Assembly: GCA_905214825.1 (NCBI GenBank)
Contig: CAJMNV010000118.1
Coordinates: 1-5,493, forward strand
Reading direction: 5' to 3'
Length of the DNA stretch: 5,493 bases
Origin: an uncultured bacterium
GTDB lineage: Bacteria > Bacillota > Clostridia > Lachnospirales > Anaerotignaceae
How positions within the stretch are numbered: position 1 is the first letter of the stretch; every line of letters starts with the position of its first letter. The notes under the pieces are model-generated. The model saw only the letters and a program-made list of their open reading frames with translations, did no database searches and was not told where the DNA came from. The translations under genes and the position numbers were made by a program. Below, in pieces: positions 1 to 5,460 of this stretch.

Positions 1-24
1 CGCTCCAAAAACTTTGATGAGCAT
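1..24 (-). other. Possible start of a further operon gene at the window edge
   Basis: After the moaC stop codon the minus strand has only 37 nt left in the window. An ATG at 24-22 opens a frame of eight codons (MLIKVFGA) that runs off the edge without a stop, but no SD precedes it. A better signal is GGAG at 6-3, which would serve a start codon just outside the window. Either reading suggests that the operon continues. No terminator-like hairpin is visible here, which agrees with continued transcription. The identity of the next gene cannot be judged from this fragment. Confidence 0.2.
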
Positions 25-37
25 GTAATTTGAGTGT

Positions 38-487
38 TTAGTGATTAGGGTTTACCAAACGAATTTGTGACATCACCATAGAACGATCAAGTGCTTTGCA
101 CATATCGTATACAGTCAGCAATGCAACTTGCACACCTGTCAAAGCTTCCATTTCTACACCCGTTTTTCCCACCGTTTTGACAGTACACATTGCCTCAATT
201 TCACAGCTTCCTTCCAACAACGAAAAATCCACACTGCATTTTGTCAAAGCAATCAAATGACAAAGCGGTATCCATTCCCATGTACGTTTTGCTGCCATGA
301 TACCTGCGGTTCTTGCAATTCCCAATACATCGCCTTTTGCCATAGTGCCATTTTTGATTTTTGAAAACACTTCTTCATTTACAGCAATCCGTCCTTTTGC
401 AACAGCCATACGTTCTGTAATATCTTTTTGGCTCACATCTACCATGAACGCATTTCCTTTTGTGTCAAAATGTGTCAACTCTCCCAT
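38..487 (-). CDS. moaC: Cyclic pyranopterin monophosphate synthase MoaC
   Basis: MoaC acts in the cytoplasm on the product of the radical SAM enzyme MoaA and forms cyclic pyranopterin monophosphate, the first stable intermediate of molybdenum cofactor synthesis. The 149-residue protein keeps the family signature almost throughout: LTHFD near the start, MVDVS at 15-19, KGDVL at 51-55, AGIMAAKRT at 61-69, IPLCH at 73-77, GKTGVEMEAL at 107-116 and YDMCKA at 127-132. Lys51, His77, Asp128 and Lys131 fall at the same positions as the active-site residues of Escherichia coli MoaC. Two oddities: the usual Pro after IPLCH is replaced by Leu-Ile, and the protein stops after RLVNPNH, without the conserved Gly-Gly-Lys-Ser-Gly tail. 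The ATG at 487 follows GGGAGG (506-501) at a rather long 13-nt spacing. It starts 18 nt after the preceding gene and is last in the visible operon. Confidence 0.95.
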   Translation of the reverse strand: MGELTHFDTKGNAFMVDVSQKDITERMAVAKGRIAVNEEVFSKIKNGTMAKGDVLGIARTAGIMAAKRTWEWIPLCHLIALTKCSVDFSLLEGSCEIEAMCTVKTVGKTGVEMEALTGVQVALLTVYDMCKALDRSMVMSQIRLVNPNH

Positions 488-505
488 ATTTCTTTTATTT
501 CCTCC

Positions 506-1528
506 CTATTGTCCAAAACCACAGTCAGGATAGACACAAACAGCACAATTTTGACATTGTCCGCCATGTGCCAAAAGCACAAAATCTCTTTTTTGTAATT
601 TTTCACCTGTGAGTAGCCTTGGCACTGTCAAATCAAATACTGTGCGTTTTGCATACATCACACACCCCGGCAAACCAACAACTGGCTTTCCTTTTACATA
701 AGAAAGCATAAACATTGCTCCCGGCAATACGGGTGTGCCATATGTCACCACTTCTCCACCGCAATCTCGAATTGCCGCAGGTGTCACATCATCAGGGTCA
801 ACAGACATACCACCTGTCACTTGCACCATATCTGCCCCTTTTTCCAAAAAATCCAATATCGCTTTTGTAATTTCCTGCTGTTCATCTCCTGGAAATACTT
901 GCCCTATAACAACTGCCCCCAATTCTTTTGCCTTTTCCACCAAAACCGCCCCAAATTTGTCTTTTATTCTGCCAGAAGCAATTTCAGAGCCCGTTGTCAC
1001 AATACCGATTTTTGCATTTTGGAACTTTTTGACTGCAATCAAAGGTTGTGTATGGCTTTGACATATTTGTTCAAATGCTTGCAATACTTCTTCTTTGACT
1101 GTCAAAGGAATGACTCTTGCCCCTCCCAACAATGCTCCTTTTTTGACCATTTTATTGCCATGTATGGTTGCAAAACAAATTTCTTCGCCGCTGTTGACTG
1201 CATACAATGTATCTAAATTGATTTTTAACACACCATCACAATCGGCATACAATTCAATTTTACCTTCTTTGACATCACTGCACACAATATTTTCACCTAC
1301 TGCCGCTTGTACCATACGTTTTGCAGCATCATTTTCATGCACATATCCTTTTTTGGTATCCCAAACATAAATATGTCTTTTCCCCAAATCCAATAATTTT
1401 TCAATATCTTGCTGTTGTATGATATGCCCTTTTGCAAACGCTCTGCCCTTAAATTTTCCTGGGACAATTTCTGTAATATCATGACAAAGCACCATACCCA
1501 CAGCATCTTCTACTCTAACCTTTTCCAT
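506..1528 (-). CDS. Molybdopterin-binding protein, MoeA/MogA-like, with C-terminal cysteine cluster
   Basis: This 340-residue cytoplasmic protein is related to MoeA and MogA, which handle molybdopterin and insert molybdate. The molybdopterin-binding fold spans about 174-306, with GIVTTGSEI at 175-183, TGGMSVDPDD at 238-247 and VVGLPG at 283-288. Residues 1-170 are a MoeA-like front part that I cannot assign to a precise fold. It is shorter than full MoeA (about 400 residues) and its C-terminus differs: it ends in HGGQCQNCAVC and YPDCGFG, placing Cys325, Cys328, Cys331 and Cys336 as a possible metal or iron-sulfur site. Proteins of this kind are known beside selenium-dependent molybdenum hydroxylase maturation genes, so a role in building or delivering that cofactor is likely; the exact reaction is not established. 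The ATG has a strong SD (AAAGGAG, 6-nt spacer) inside the upstream gene, which it overlaps by 19 nt. The stop codon overlaps the SD of moaC. Confidence 0.88.
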   Translation of the reverse strand: MEKVRVEDAVGMVLCHDITEIVPGKFKGRAFAKGHIIQQQDIEKLLDLGKRHIYVWDTKKGYVHENDAAKRMVQAAVGENIVCSDVKEGKIELYADCDGVLKINLDTLYAVNSGEEICFATIHGNKMVKKGALLGGARVIPLTVKEEVLQAFEQICQSHTQPLIAVKKFQNAKIGIVTTGSEIASGRIKDKFGAVLVEKAKELGAVVIGQVFPGDEQQEITKAILDFLEKGADMVQVTGGMSVDPDDVTPAAIRDCGGEVVTYGTPVLPGAMFMLSYVKGKPVVGLPGCVMYAKRTVFDLTVPRLLTGEKLQKRDFVLLAHGGQCQNCAVCVYPDCGFGQ

Positions 1529-2325
1529 TTAAAACTCCTTTGCCAAAATATACATTCCAACACACCACCTGCAATACAACGGGCTTTGTCAGAAATGGTA
1601 TAACAATTTTTTTGTTCTTCCACTCTGGGATCAATATCTGCAATTTTGAACCCTTTTGTCACAGCATAACCATCTCGTATCAATCCACGCAACACACCAT
1701 CTATACTTGCCAAAACAGGTATACCATCAATTTCTGCAATCACTTGCCCTTTTTTCACCCAATCGCCAATATTGCTTTTATTTCGCAACACACCATCAGT
1801 ATTGGCGTGTATGACCCTTTCTTTACCATATCCACCAATCACACCCGGAACACCTGTATTCGGTGTGGCACAACCTTCTGATAAAATACGCCCTAAATCA
1901 TGTCCTCTTTTTGTTTCAATGACAAAGTGTACATCTTTTTTTGCCGTAAATCCGGGTCCCAAACCAATGACCATATCTGCCATATCCATATTTGTACCCA
2001 AATTGCATTTTGCCAATATAGCATCTACCAAAATACTTGGGTGTATTTGTGACAACACGTCCCCCTTTGGGTCAATCAACAAAGGGACGTTACCCTTTTG
2101 TTGTTCCCGCATGGCTTGTGCCAAATCCGAAACCAATACCGCTGTCACACCCTCTACCGTTTGTTTTTTTGTATAAACCGCTTCCGCAAATGATACATAA
2201 CGCCGAATGGCAGAAGGTTGTTCTGCTTCCAGTACCAACACCGAAAAATCGCAACGATGCAATTTATGAATGACAGCGGTTGCCAAATCGCCACCACCTC
2301 TTACCACAACATCAAAATCTATCAT
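1510..2325 (-). CDS. yqeB: YqeB/EF2563-family selenium-dependent molybdenum hydroxylase maturation protein
   Basis: The 271-residue protein matches the family that comparative genomics links to molybdenum hydroxylases carrying labile selenium, such as some xanthine dehydrogenases and purine hydroxylases. Visible marks are a glycine-rich, possibly nucleotide-binding N-terminus (RGGGDLAT at 9-16), RRYVSFAEAVY at 41-51, GLGPGF at 121-126, ETKRGHDLGR at 137-146, a lipoyl/biotinyl-like hammerhead segment near 186-220 (VKKGQVIAEIDG...ASIDGVLRG) and the closing SDKARCIAGGVLE at 245-257. The biochemical activity of the family is not established; a part in inserting or mobilising selenium is inferred from gene neighbourhoods. 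Its ATG overlaps the stop of the YedF-like gene in an ATGA arrangement, and an internal AAGGTGA gives an SD at 7-nt spacing, so translation is probably coupled. The last twelve codons carry the SD and start of the next gene. The name follows the family; orthology to E. coli YqeB was not tested. Confidence 0.88.
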   Translation of the reverse strand: MIDFDVVVRGGGDLATAVIHKLHRCDFSVLVLEAEQPSAIRRYVSFAEAVYTKKQTVEGVTAVLVSDLAQAMREQQKGNVPLLIDPKGDVLSQIHPSILVDAILAKCNLGTNMDMADMVIGLGPGFTAKKDVHFVIETKRGHDLGRILSEGCATPNTGVPGVIGGYGKERVIHANTDGVLRNKSNIGDWVKKGQVIAEIDGIPVLASIDGVLRGLIRDGYAVTKGFKIADIDPRVEEQKNCYTISDKARCIAGGVLECIFWQRSFKWKRLE

Positions 2326-2918
2326 GGAGCAATCACCTTGCTTGCTTGTGCCAATATTTCTGTGATATGATACATATTCGTCACACTACCCACAGCCAAC
2401 TGTTCGGACAATCCATAATGGTTCAAACAAGTACCACAAACCAACACCGCAACCCCTTGTTTTTCCATCAACTGCAAATCCGGCACAGTTTCTGCACCAT
2501 GTACTGCTAATTTTGCCCCACTATTATATAGTAATATTGTATTGGGCAATTTTTCTATTTCTGTCAATGCATACACAAACCCTTTCATCAACAATCTGCC
2601 TAACACCTCGTCACCTTTGCCCATTGTTTCCGATGAAAGCACCACAATGGTATTTTGTTCTGTTTTTGGTGTTTGCTCTGTTTTTTGTGTTTGTTTTGGT
2701 TGTATTGGTTTGTTTAGCAATGTCACCACATAACAATTTTCACTTTCTTTGCGGTCGATAATCTGGACACCTTTTTGTTGTGCCAATTTGTACAAATTTT
2801 GCACTGCAATTTCATTGTCTACCCAAACTTCTAAATTTGTTTCATGGCATTGTTCCATTGCTTTTTTTGTTTCGATAACAGGCAAAGGACAATTTTTCCC
2901 TCTTGCATCAATTTTCAT
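2322..2918 (-). CDS. yedF: YedF-type selenium metabolism protein (TusA domain fused to DsrE-like domain)
   Basis: This 198-residue cytoplasmic protein has two domains. Residues 1-70 are a TusA/SirA-like sulfur-carrier domain with the signature DARGKNCPLP, where Cys10 is the expected persulfide (or perselenide) cysteine in a CPxP motif. Residues 89-198 resemble a DsrE/DsrF-like domain with a Cys161-Gly-Thr-Cys164 pair. The two are joined by a polar, low-complexity linker (about 72-89). This architecture is typical of the sulfurtransferase-like protein often found directly beside selD in Bacillota, and it is thought to bring selenium in a reactive form to selenophosphate synthase. That role is inferred from context and domain chemistry. 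The ATG follows AGGAGG at a 7-nt spacer, with the SD overlapping the selD stop codon. The gap to selD is 11 nt, and its own stop overlaps yqeB by 4 nt. Confidence 0.9.
   Translation of the reverse strand: MKIDARGKNCPLPVIETKKAMEQCHETNLEVWVDNEIAVQNLYKLAQQKGVQIIDRKESENCYVVTLLNKPIQPKQTQKTEQTPKTEQNTIVVLSSETMGKGDEVLGRLLMKGFVYALTEIEKLPNTILLYNSGAKLAVHGAETVPDLQLMEKQGVAVLVCGTCLNHYGLSEQLAVGSVTNMYHITEILAQASKVIAP
2640..2712 (-). repeat. Low-complexity linker with short tandem repeats in the YedF-like gene
   Basis: On the plus strand this stretch is almost all G and T, with repeated TTTTG, GTTTG and TCTGTTTTT blocks. On the coding strand it gives a Gln/Thr/Lys/Pro-rich linker between the TusA-like and DsrE-like domains, with KTEQ occurring twice (QKTEQ then PKTEQ). 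The short repeats could vary in number between strains through slippage. No separate function is visible. Confidence 0.5.
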
Positions 2919-2929
2919 GTATTTTCCTC

Positions 2930-3958
2930 CTATCGCACCAAAATATTGGGGACTTCCTTTTTTGTCACACGTCCTACAATTTCACACAAAAAACCGTTTC
3001 CTTGCATTTCGTCCATCGCTTTTTTTGCATCTTCAAGCCCCATACTCACAAGCAAACCACCAGAAGTCTGCGGGTCAAACAGCAATTCTTGTACGGCAAA
3101 CGGCACATGCTCAAATATAACCATATCCCCCACATAATTGCGATTTCTTTGTGCTGCTGCTGTCAAATAAAAATCATCTGCATATTGCAAACTGCTTTGA
3201 ATATAAGGTATTTGTATGCTGTCAATTTCGGCAGAATATCCTTTTGCAAGCATTTCTTTCAAATGCCCCAGAAAACCAAATCCTGTCACATCGGTACAAC
3301 CATGCACATCATATTTTTTGATAATTTGTGCGGCATGTTGATTCAATGTTGTCATAGATTGTATGGCTTGTTGCATACTTTCCGCAGAAGCCGCCTGCAT
3401 ACGGTTTGCCATACACACAATGCCAACACCCAAAGGCTTTGTCAAAAGCAGTGCATCCCCTTCTTGTACACCATCATTTGCAAATATACGCTCAGGGTGC
3501 ACTGTACCCATCACAGACAAACCATATTTCACACCATCATCTGCAATGGAATGTCCACCTACCAATGTGCCGCCTGCTTCCATGACTTTCTCACTACCGC
3601 CTTGTAGTATTTTGCCCAATATATTCAAATCCATATTTTCTGGAAAACAAACGATATTCAATGCTGTTTTGACATCGCCTCCCATGGCATAAATATCACT
3701 GAGTGCATTTGTTGCTGCAATCTGCCCAAATAAATAGGGGTCATCTACCATAGGGGGGAAAAAATCCAATGTCTGCACAATCGCAATTTCATCAGAAATA
3801 CGATACACTGCTGCATCATCTGTACTTTCGTAGCCAATAAGTAAATTTTCATCTTTTTGTTCTGATTGTGGCAATTTGGAAAGTATCCGTTCCAACACAC
3901 CTGCCCCCAATTTTGCTGTACATCCACCACTGTTGCAAAACAATATTTCTTTTTGCAA
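2930..3958 (-). CDS. selD: Selenide, water dikinase (selenophosphate synthase), cysteine form
   Basis: SelD uses ATP and selenide to make selenophosphate, the selenium donor for selenocysteine, selenouridine and the proposed selenium cofactor of some molybdenum hydroxylases. The 342-residue protein is close in length to E. coli SelD (347). The active-site loop near the N-terminus reads SGGCTAK, with Cys13 and Lys16 corresponding to E. coli Cys17 and Lys20. Asp48, Asp65, Asp88 and Asp223 correspond to the metal/ATP-binding aspartates, within STDDAAVY, TLDFF, ALSDIYAMGG and TDVTGFGFLGH. GGHSI at 134-138 and LFDPQTSGG at 293-301 complete the signature. Residue 13 is encoded by TGT (3922-3920), so this is not a selenocysteine-containing SelD. 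The start is TTG, chosen because GGAGG sits 7 nt upstream, and it lies 11 nt after the regulator gene. Its place before yedF and yqeB points to molybdenum hydroxylase maturation; other selenium uses elsewhere in the genome cannot be excluded. Confidence 0.97.
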   Translation of the reverse strand: MQKEILFCNSGGCTAKLGAGVLERILSKLPQSEQKDENLLIGYESTDDAAVYRISDEIAIVQTLDFFPPMVDDPYLFGQIAATNALSDIYAMGGDVKTALNIVCFPENMDLNILGKILQGGSEKVMEAGGTLVGGHSIADDGVKYGLSVMGTVHPERIFANDGVQEGDALLLTKPLGVGIVCMANRMQAASAESMQQAIQSMTTLNQHAAQIIKKYDVHGCTDVTGFGFLGHLKEMLAKGYSAEIDSIQIPYIQSSLQYADDFYLTAAAQRNRNYVGDMVIFEHVPFAVQELLFDPQTSGGLLVSMGLEDAKKAMDEMQGNGFLCEIVGRVTKKEVPNILVR

Positions 3959-3971
3959 TGTTTTTCCTCCT
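3956..3971 (-). promoter_or_regulatory. Ribosome binding site fixing a TTG start for selD
   Basis: On the minus strand AGGAGG (3971-3966) is followed by seven bases and then TTG. There is no ATG at a usable distance. The SD overlaps the TAG stop codon of the preceding regulator gene, so ribosomes ending there could reinitiate on selD. The TTG start may lower SelD output relative to its neighbours. Confidence 0.75.
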
Positions 3972-4308
3972 AATTAAAATATTTTTGATAAAGTCTATCG
4001 GCTTGTATTTTCAATTCATTTTCAAAATTTGAAAAACGTATCATCATATCTTTTCCTTTTTCTGTAATTTGTGAACCGCCACCATTTTTACCACCACTTT
4101 TTCTTTCCAACAAAGCAAAACCCAGCTCTTTTTCTGCCGTTTTCATCATTTTCCAAGCTTTGCTGTATGCCAACCCCATATCTGATGCGGCTTTTTGCAT
4201 AGACCCTTTTTGTTCTATCCCTTGCATCAACTGCAAAACACCACTACCAAATGCCTTTTTCTCTCCCATAATACGCAATTTCATTTGATATGCTAAATTT
4301 TTATTCAT
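3970..4308 (-). CDS. ModE-like winged-helix transcriptional regulator, DNA-binding domain only
   Basis: This protein of about 112 residues matches the N-terminal DNA-binding domain of the molybdate regulator ModE, which is LysR-like in fold. A helix-turn-helix runs over about 35-60 (GSMQKAASDMGLAYSKAW), followed by KTAEKELGFALLERKSGG, and the wing is KSGGKNGGGSQITEKG at 70-85, very close to the ModE wing. A C-terminal helix (about 86-111) could serve dimerisation. The two molybdate-binding Mop/TOBE domains of classical ModE are absent, so how it senses metal, if at all, is unknown. I place the start at the ATG at 4308, because AAAGGGTGA lies 5 nt before it; a GTG at 4317 in the same frame would fall inside that SD. 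It is first in the operon, 11 nt before selD, and directly follows a perfect palindrome that may be its own operator. Whether it represses or activates cannot be read from the sequence. Confidence 0.88.
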   Translation of the reverse strand: MNKNLAYQMKLRIMGEKKAFGSGVLQLMQGIEQKGSMQKAASDMGLAYSKAWKMMKTAEKELGFALLERKSGGKNGGGSQITEKGKDMMIRFSNFENELKIQADRLYQKYFN

Positions 4309-4313
4309 TCTTC

Positions 4314-4322
4314 TCACCCTTT
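4314..4322 (-). promoter_or_regulatory. Ribosome binding site of the ModE-like gene
   Basis: The minus strand reads AAAGGGTGA, five bases before the ATG at 4308. It is close to the ideal AAGGAGGTGA with two central bases missing. It decides between the ATG and the GTG at 4317, since the GTG lies within the SD itself. The SD touches the foot of the palindrome at 4322-4347, so a hairpin in the transcript would sit right beside it. Confidence 0.6.
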
Positions 4323-4347
4323 CGTTATTCTCAAATAAGAATAACGA
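4322..4347. promoter_or_regulatory. Perfect inverted repeat resembling a ModE-type operator
   Basis: Two 10-bp arms, TCGTTATTCT and AGAATAACGA, are exact reverse complements separated by six bases (CAAATA). The outer CGTTAT...ATAACG half-sites resemble the ends of known ModE boxes, and a ModE-like gene starts directly downstream. It lies downstream of the predicted -10, so binding could block elongation or occlude the start region. No T-run follows on either strand, so it is not a typical terminator. The match to ModE sites is from memory of the consensus, not from a motif search. Confidence 0.65.
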
Positions 4348-4405
4348 TTACAAAAATAAAATCCCTTCTATACCTACGTATACACTGGATTTTCTATTTT
4401 GTTTT

Positions 4406-4434
4406 ATTTTATCATGTTTACAATCTATACGCAA
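4406..4434 (-). promoter_or_regulatory. Candidate sigma-A promoter of the selenium/molybdenum operon
   Basis: Reading the minus strand, TTGCGT (4434-4429) is separated by 17 bases from TAAAAT (4411-4406). The -10 matches the consensus at five of six bases and the -35 at three. Transcription would begin near 4399, giving a leader of about 90 nt that contains the palindrome and the SD. The surroundings are very AT-rich, so chance matches are common. Confidence 0.4.
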
Positions 4435-4463
4435 GCGAGTATTGTTTTGTCACTTTTTTCATA

Positions 4464-4500
4464 AAAAAAATCAGATGTCATATAGACATCTGATTTTTTT
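4464..4500. terminator. Intrinsic terminator, potentially bidirectional
   Basis: A perfect 16-bp inverted repeat surrounds a five-base loop (ATATA). The core stem is TCAGATGTC/GACATCTGA, flanked by A residues on the left and T residues on the right, so either strand yields a hairpin with a U-tract. It begins 13 nt after the stop codon of the lipoprotein gene, which it most likely ends. No plus-strand gene in the window needs it. It separates the lipoprotein unit from the selenium/molybdenum operon. Confidence 0.85.
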
Positions 4501-4513
4501 ACTTTGTTATAGA

Positions 4514-5353
4514 TTAAGCTGCACTCTGTGCTTCTGCGGGCAGTTCAATGTTTTCTATTGCATTGTAGTTATCGCAAGTCATTTTGATATTTATGTTGCT
4601 TACTTTCAAGCCCAAATCTTGACCTTGTGCCATACCATCCATCAAACTTTGCATCATTTGTGTCATATTCAAATCATACTGCATTACATAACCATCTTCT
4701 GTAATCCACAGTTTTACAGGCATATCACCTTCAATCATGGAAACAACTTCATCTACGGACATACCCATACCTGCTGTTGCAGATTCCAAACCGGAATTTT
4801 TCATTGCTTCTTTCATTGCATCGCCAGTCAACACACCTTCTATGATGGTTGTTTCTTTGCCATTGATTGTTTCAGAACCTGTTGCAGAGAAATTGCTCAA
4901 ATTGTTCAAGTACAAATCCATGTTTTGTTCTGCGTTGTATTGTGCCAAATCATCTACGCTGATGGATTGTTTTGCCCATTGTCCGCCAACATTGATATAA
5001 GAAGTAGCTGTTTCACCATCTTGCATTGCATACATTTGATATGCTTGCATTTCTTCACCATTCATTTTTGTGGACATATCCATTTTCAATTTCAAAGGAT
5101 TTGTCATTGCTTCCATTTTTGCAACAATTTCTGTAGATGCTTTTTCTTCAGCCATTTCCATGTCAAATGTCATGTTCATATCTGCGGAAAAACTTTCTAC
5201 GTTTGCCATTGTTTCATTTGCAGTTTTCAACAGTGTTTCTGGGTCCAAACCTTTTTCTGCATTGTCACCACCGTTGTTGCCGTTACAACCCACCATAGCC
5301 ACCGCCATAGCTACTGTCATTGCTGCTGCCATAATTCTTTTTCTAAACTTCAT
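4514..5353 (-). CDS. Methionine-rich secreted lipoprotein, probably DUF6612-like
   Basis: The protein (279 residues from the chosen start) begins with a lipoprotein signal peptide: MKFRKR, a hydrophobic stretch AAAMTVAMAVA and the lipobox-like MVGC, with Cys23 as the predicted lipidated residue, followed by a Gly/Asn/Asp-rich spacer. The mature part resembles Bacillota lipoproteins of the DUF6612 type in having repeated amphipathic strand patterns such as SADMNMTFDMEM and LKLKMDMSTKM, a GGQWAK segment near the middle and VKLWITEDGYVMQYDL toward the end. That family call is from pattern memory and moderate only; function is unknown. It would be anchored on the outer face of the membrane. Methionine is unusually common, about 27 of 257 mature residues. 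GGAGG lies 9 nt before the ATG at 5353 but only 3 nt before an upstream ATG at 5359, so the former is preferred. It forms its own transcription unit, ended by the hairpin at 4464-4500. Confidence 0.8.
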   Translation of the reverse strand: MKFRKRIMAAAMTVAMAVAMVGCNGNNGGDNAEKGLDPETLLKTANETMANVESFSADMNMTFDMEMAEEKASTEIVAKMEAMTNPLKLKMDMSTKMNGEEMQAYQMYAMQDGETATSYINVGGQWAKQSISVDDLAQYNAEQNMDLYLNNLSNFSATGSETINGKETTIIEGVLTGDAMKEAMKNSGLESATAGMGMSVDEVVSMIEGDMPVKLWITEDGYVMQYDLNMTQMMQSLMDGMAQGQDLGLKVSNINIKMTCDNYNAIENIELPAEAQSAA

Positions 5354-5356
5354 TAT

Positions 5357-5368
5357 CATACGCCTCCT
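5357..5368 (-). promoter_or_regulatory. Ribosome binding site of the lipoprotein gene
   Basis: The minus strand reads AAGGAGGCGTATGATAATG. The strong AAGGAGG is 9 nt before the second ATG (5353) and 3 nt before the first (5359). Normal spacing favours the second, which also gives the usual short positively charged start of a signal peptide (MKFRKR). Confidence 0.65.
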
Positions 5369-5408
5369 TAAAATTTTACATAAAAAATTTCATGTATATT
5401 TCTGTATA

Positions 5409-5460
5409 ATTTTAACATAATATGGAATATGTTTATAATGCATTTCCTATATACTTTAAA
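5409..5460 (-). promoter_or_regulatory. Candidate promoter region of the lipoprotein gene
   Basis: Two overlapping possibilities are seen on the minus strand. One is TTTAAA (5460-5455), 17 bases, TATAAA (5437-5432). The other is an extended -10, TGTTAAAAT (5417-5409), with a poor -35. Either would give a leader of roughly 50-75 nt. The whole stretch 5369-5493 is strongly AT-rich with no other gene, hairpin or repeat that I can support, so the exact promoter is uncertain. Confidence 0.35.

Noticed and set aside
38..60. A frameshift at the end of moaC hiding a normal C-terminus
   Set aside because: None of the three minus-strand frames through the remaining bases encodes the Gly-Gly-Lys-Ser-Gly motif, so a single indel inside the window would not restore it.
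2640..2712. A CRISPR or tandem-repeat array in the G/T-rich stretch
   Set aside because: The repeats are only a few bases long with no regular spacers, and they are explained as the low-complexity linker of the YedF-like protein.
2903..3607. A 234-codon open frame on the plus strand, opposite selD
   Set aside because: Its composition (His, Cys, Thr, Ile) is typical of an antisense shadow, and selD on the other strand is certain from its motifs.
3920..3922. Selenocysteine (TGA) in the SelD active site
   Set aside because: The codon is TGT on the coding strand, which encodes ordinary cysteine.
4322..4347. The inverted repeat as an intrinsic terminator
   Set aside because: No run of T follows the hairpin on either strand, and it lies between the promoter and the first gene. 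An operator or leader hairpin is more plausible.
4309..4440. A molybdenum cofactor (Moco) riboswitch in the leader of the operon
   Set aside because: The leader after the predicted transcription start is only about 90 nt, AT-rich, and shows one simple hairpin rather than the multi-stem fold of that class. A covariance-model search would be decisive.
4442..5371. A 309-codon open frame on the plus strand, opposite the lipoprotein gene
   Set aside because: The translation is extremely rich in His, Cys and Phe with no recognisable domain, and it lacks a convincing SD. It is the antisense shadow of a well-supported lipoprotein gene with a signal peptide and a good SD.
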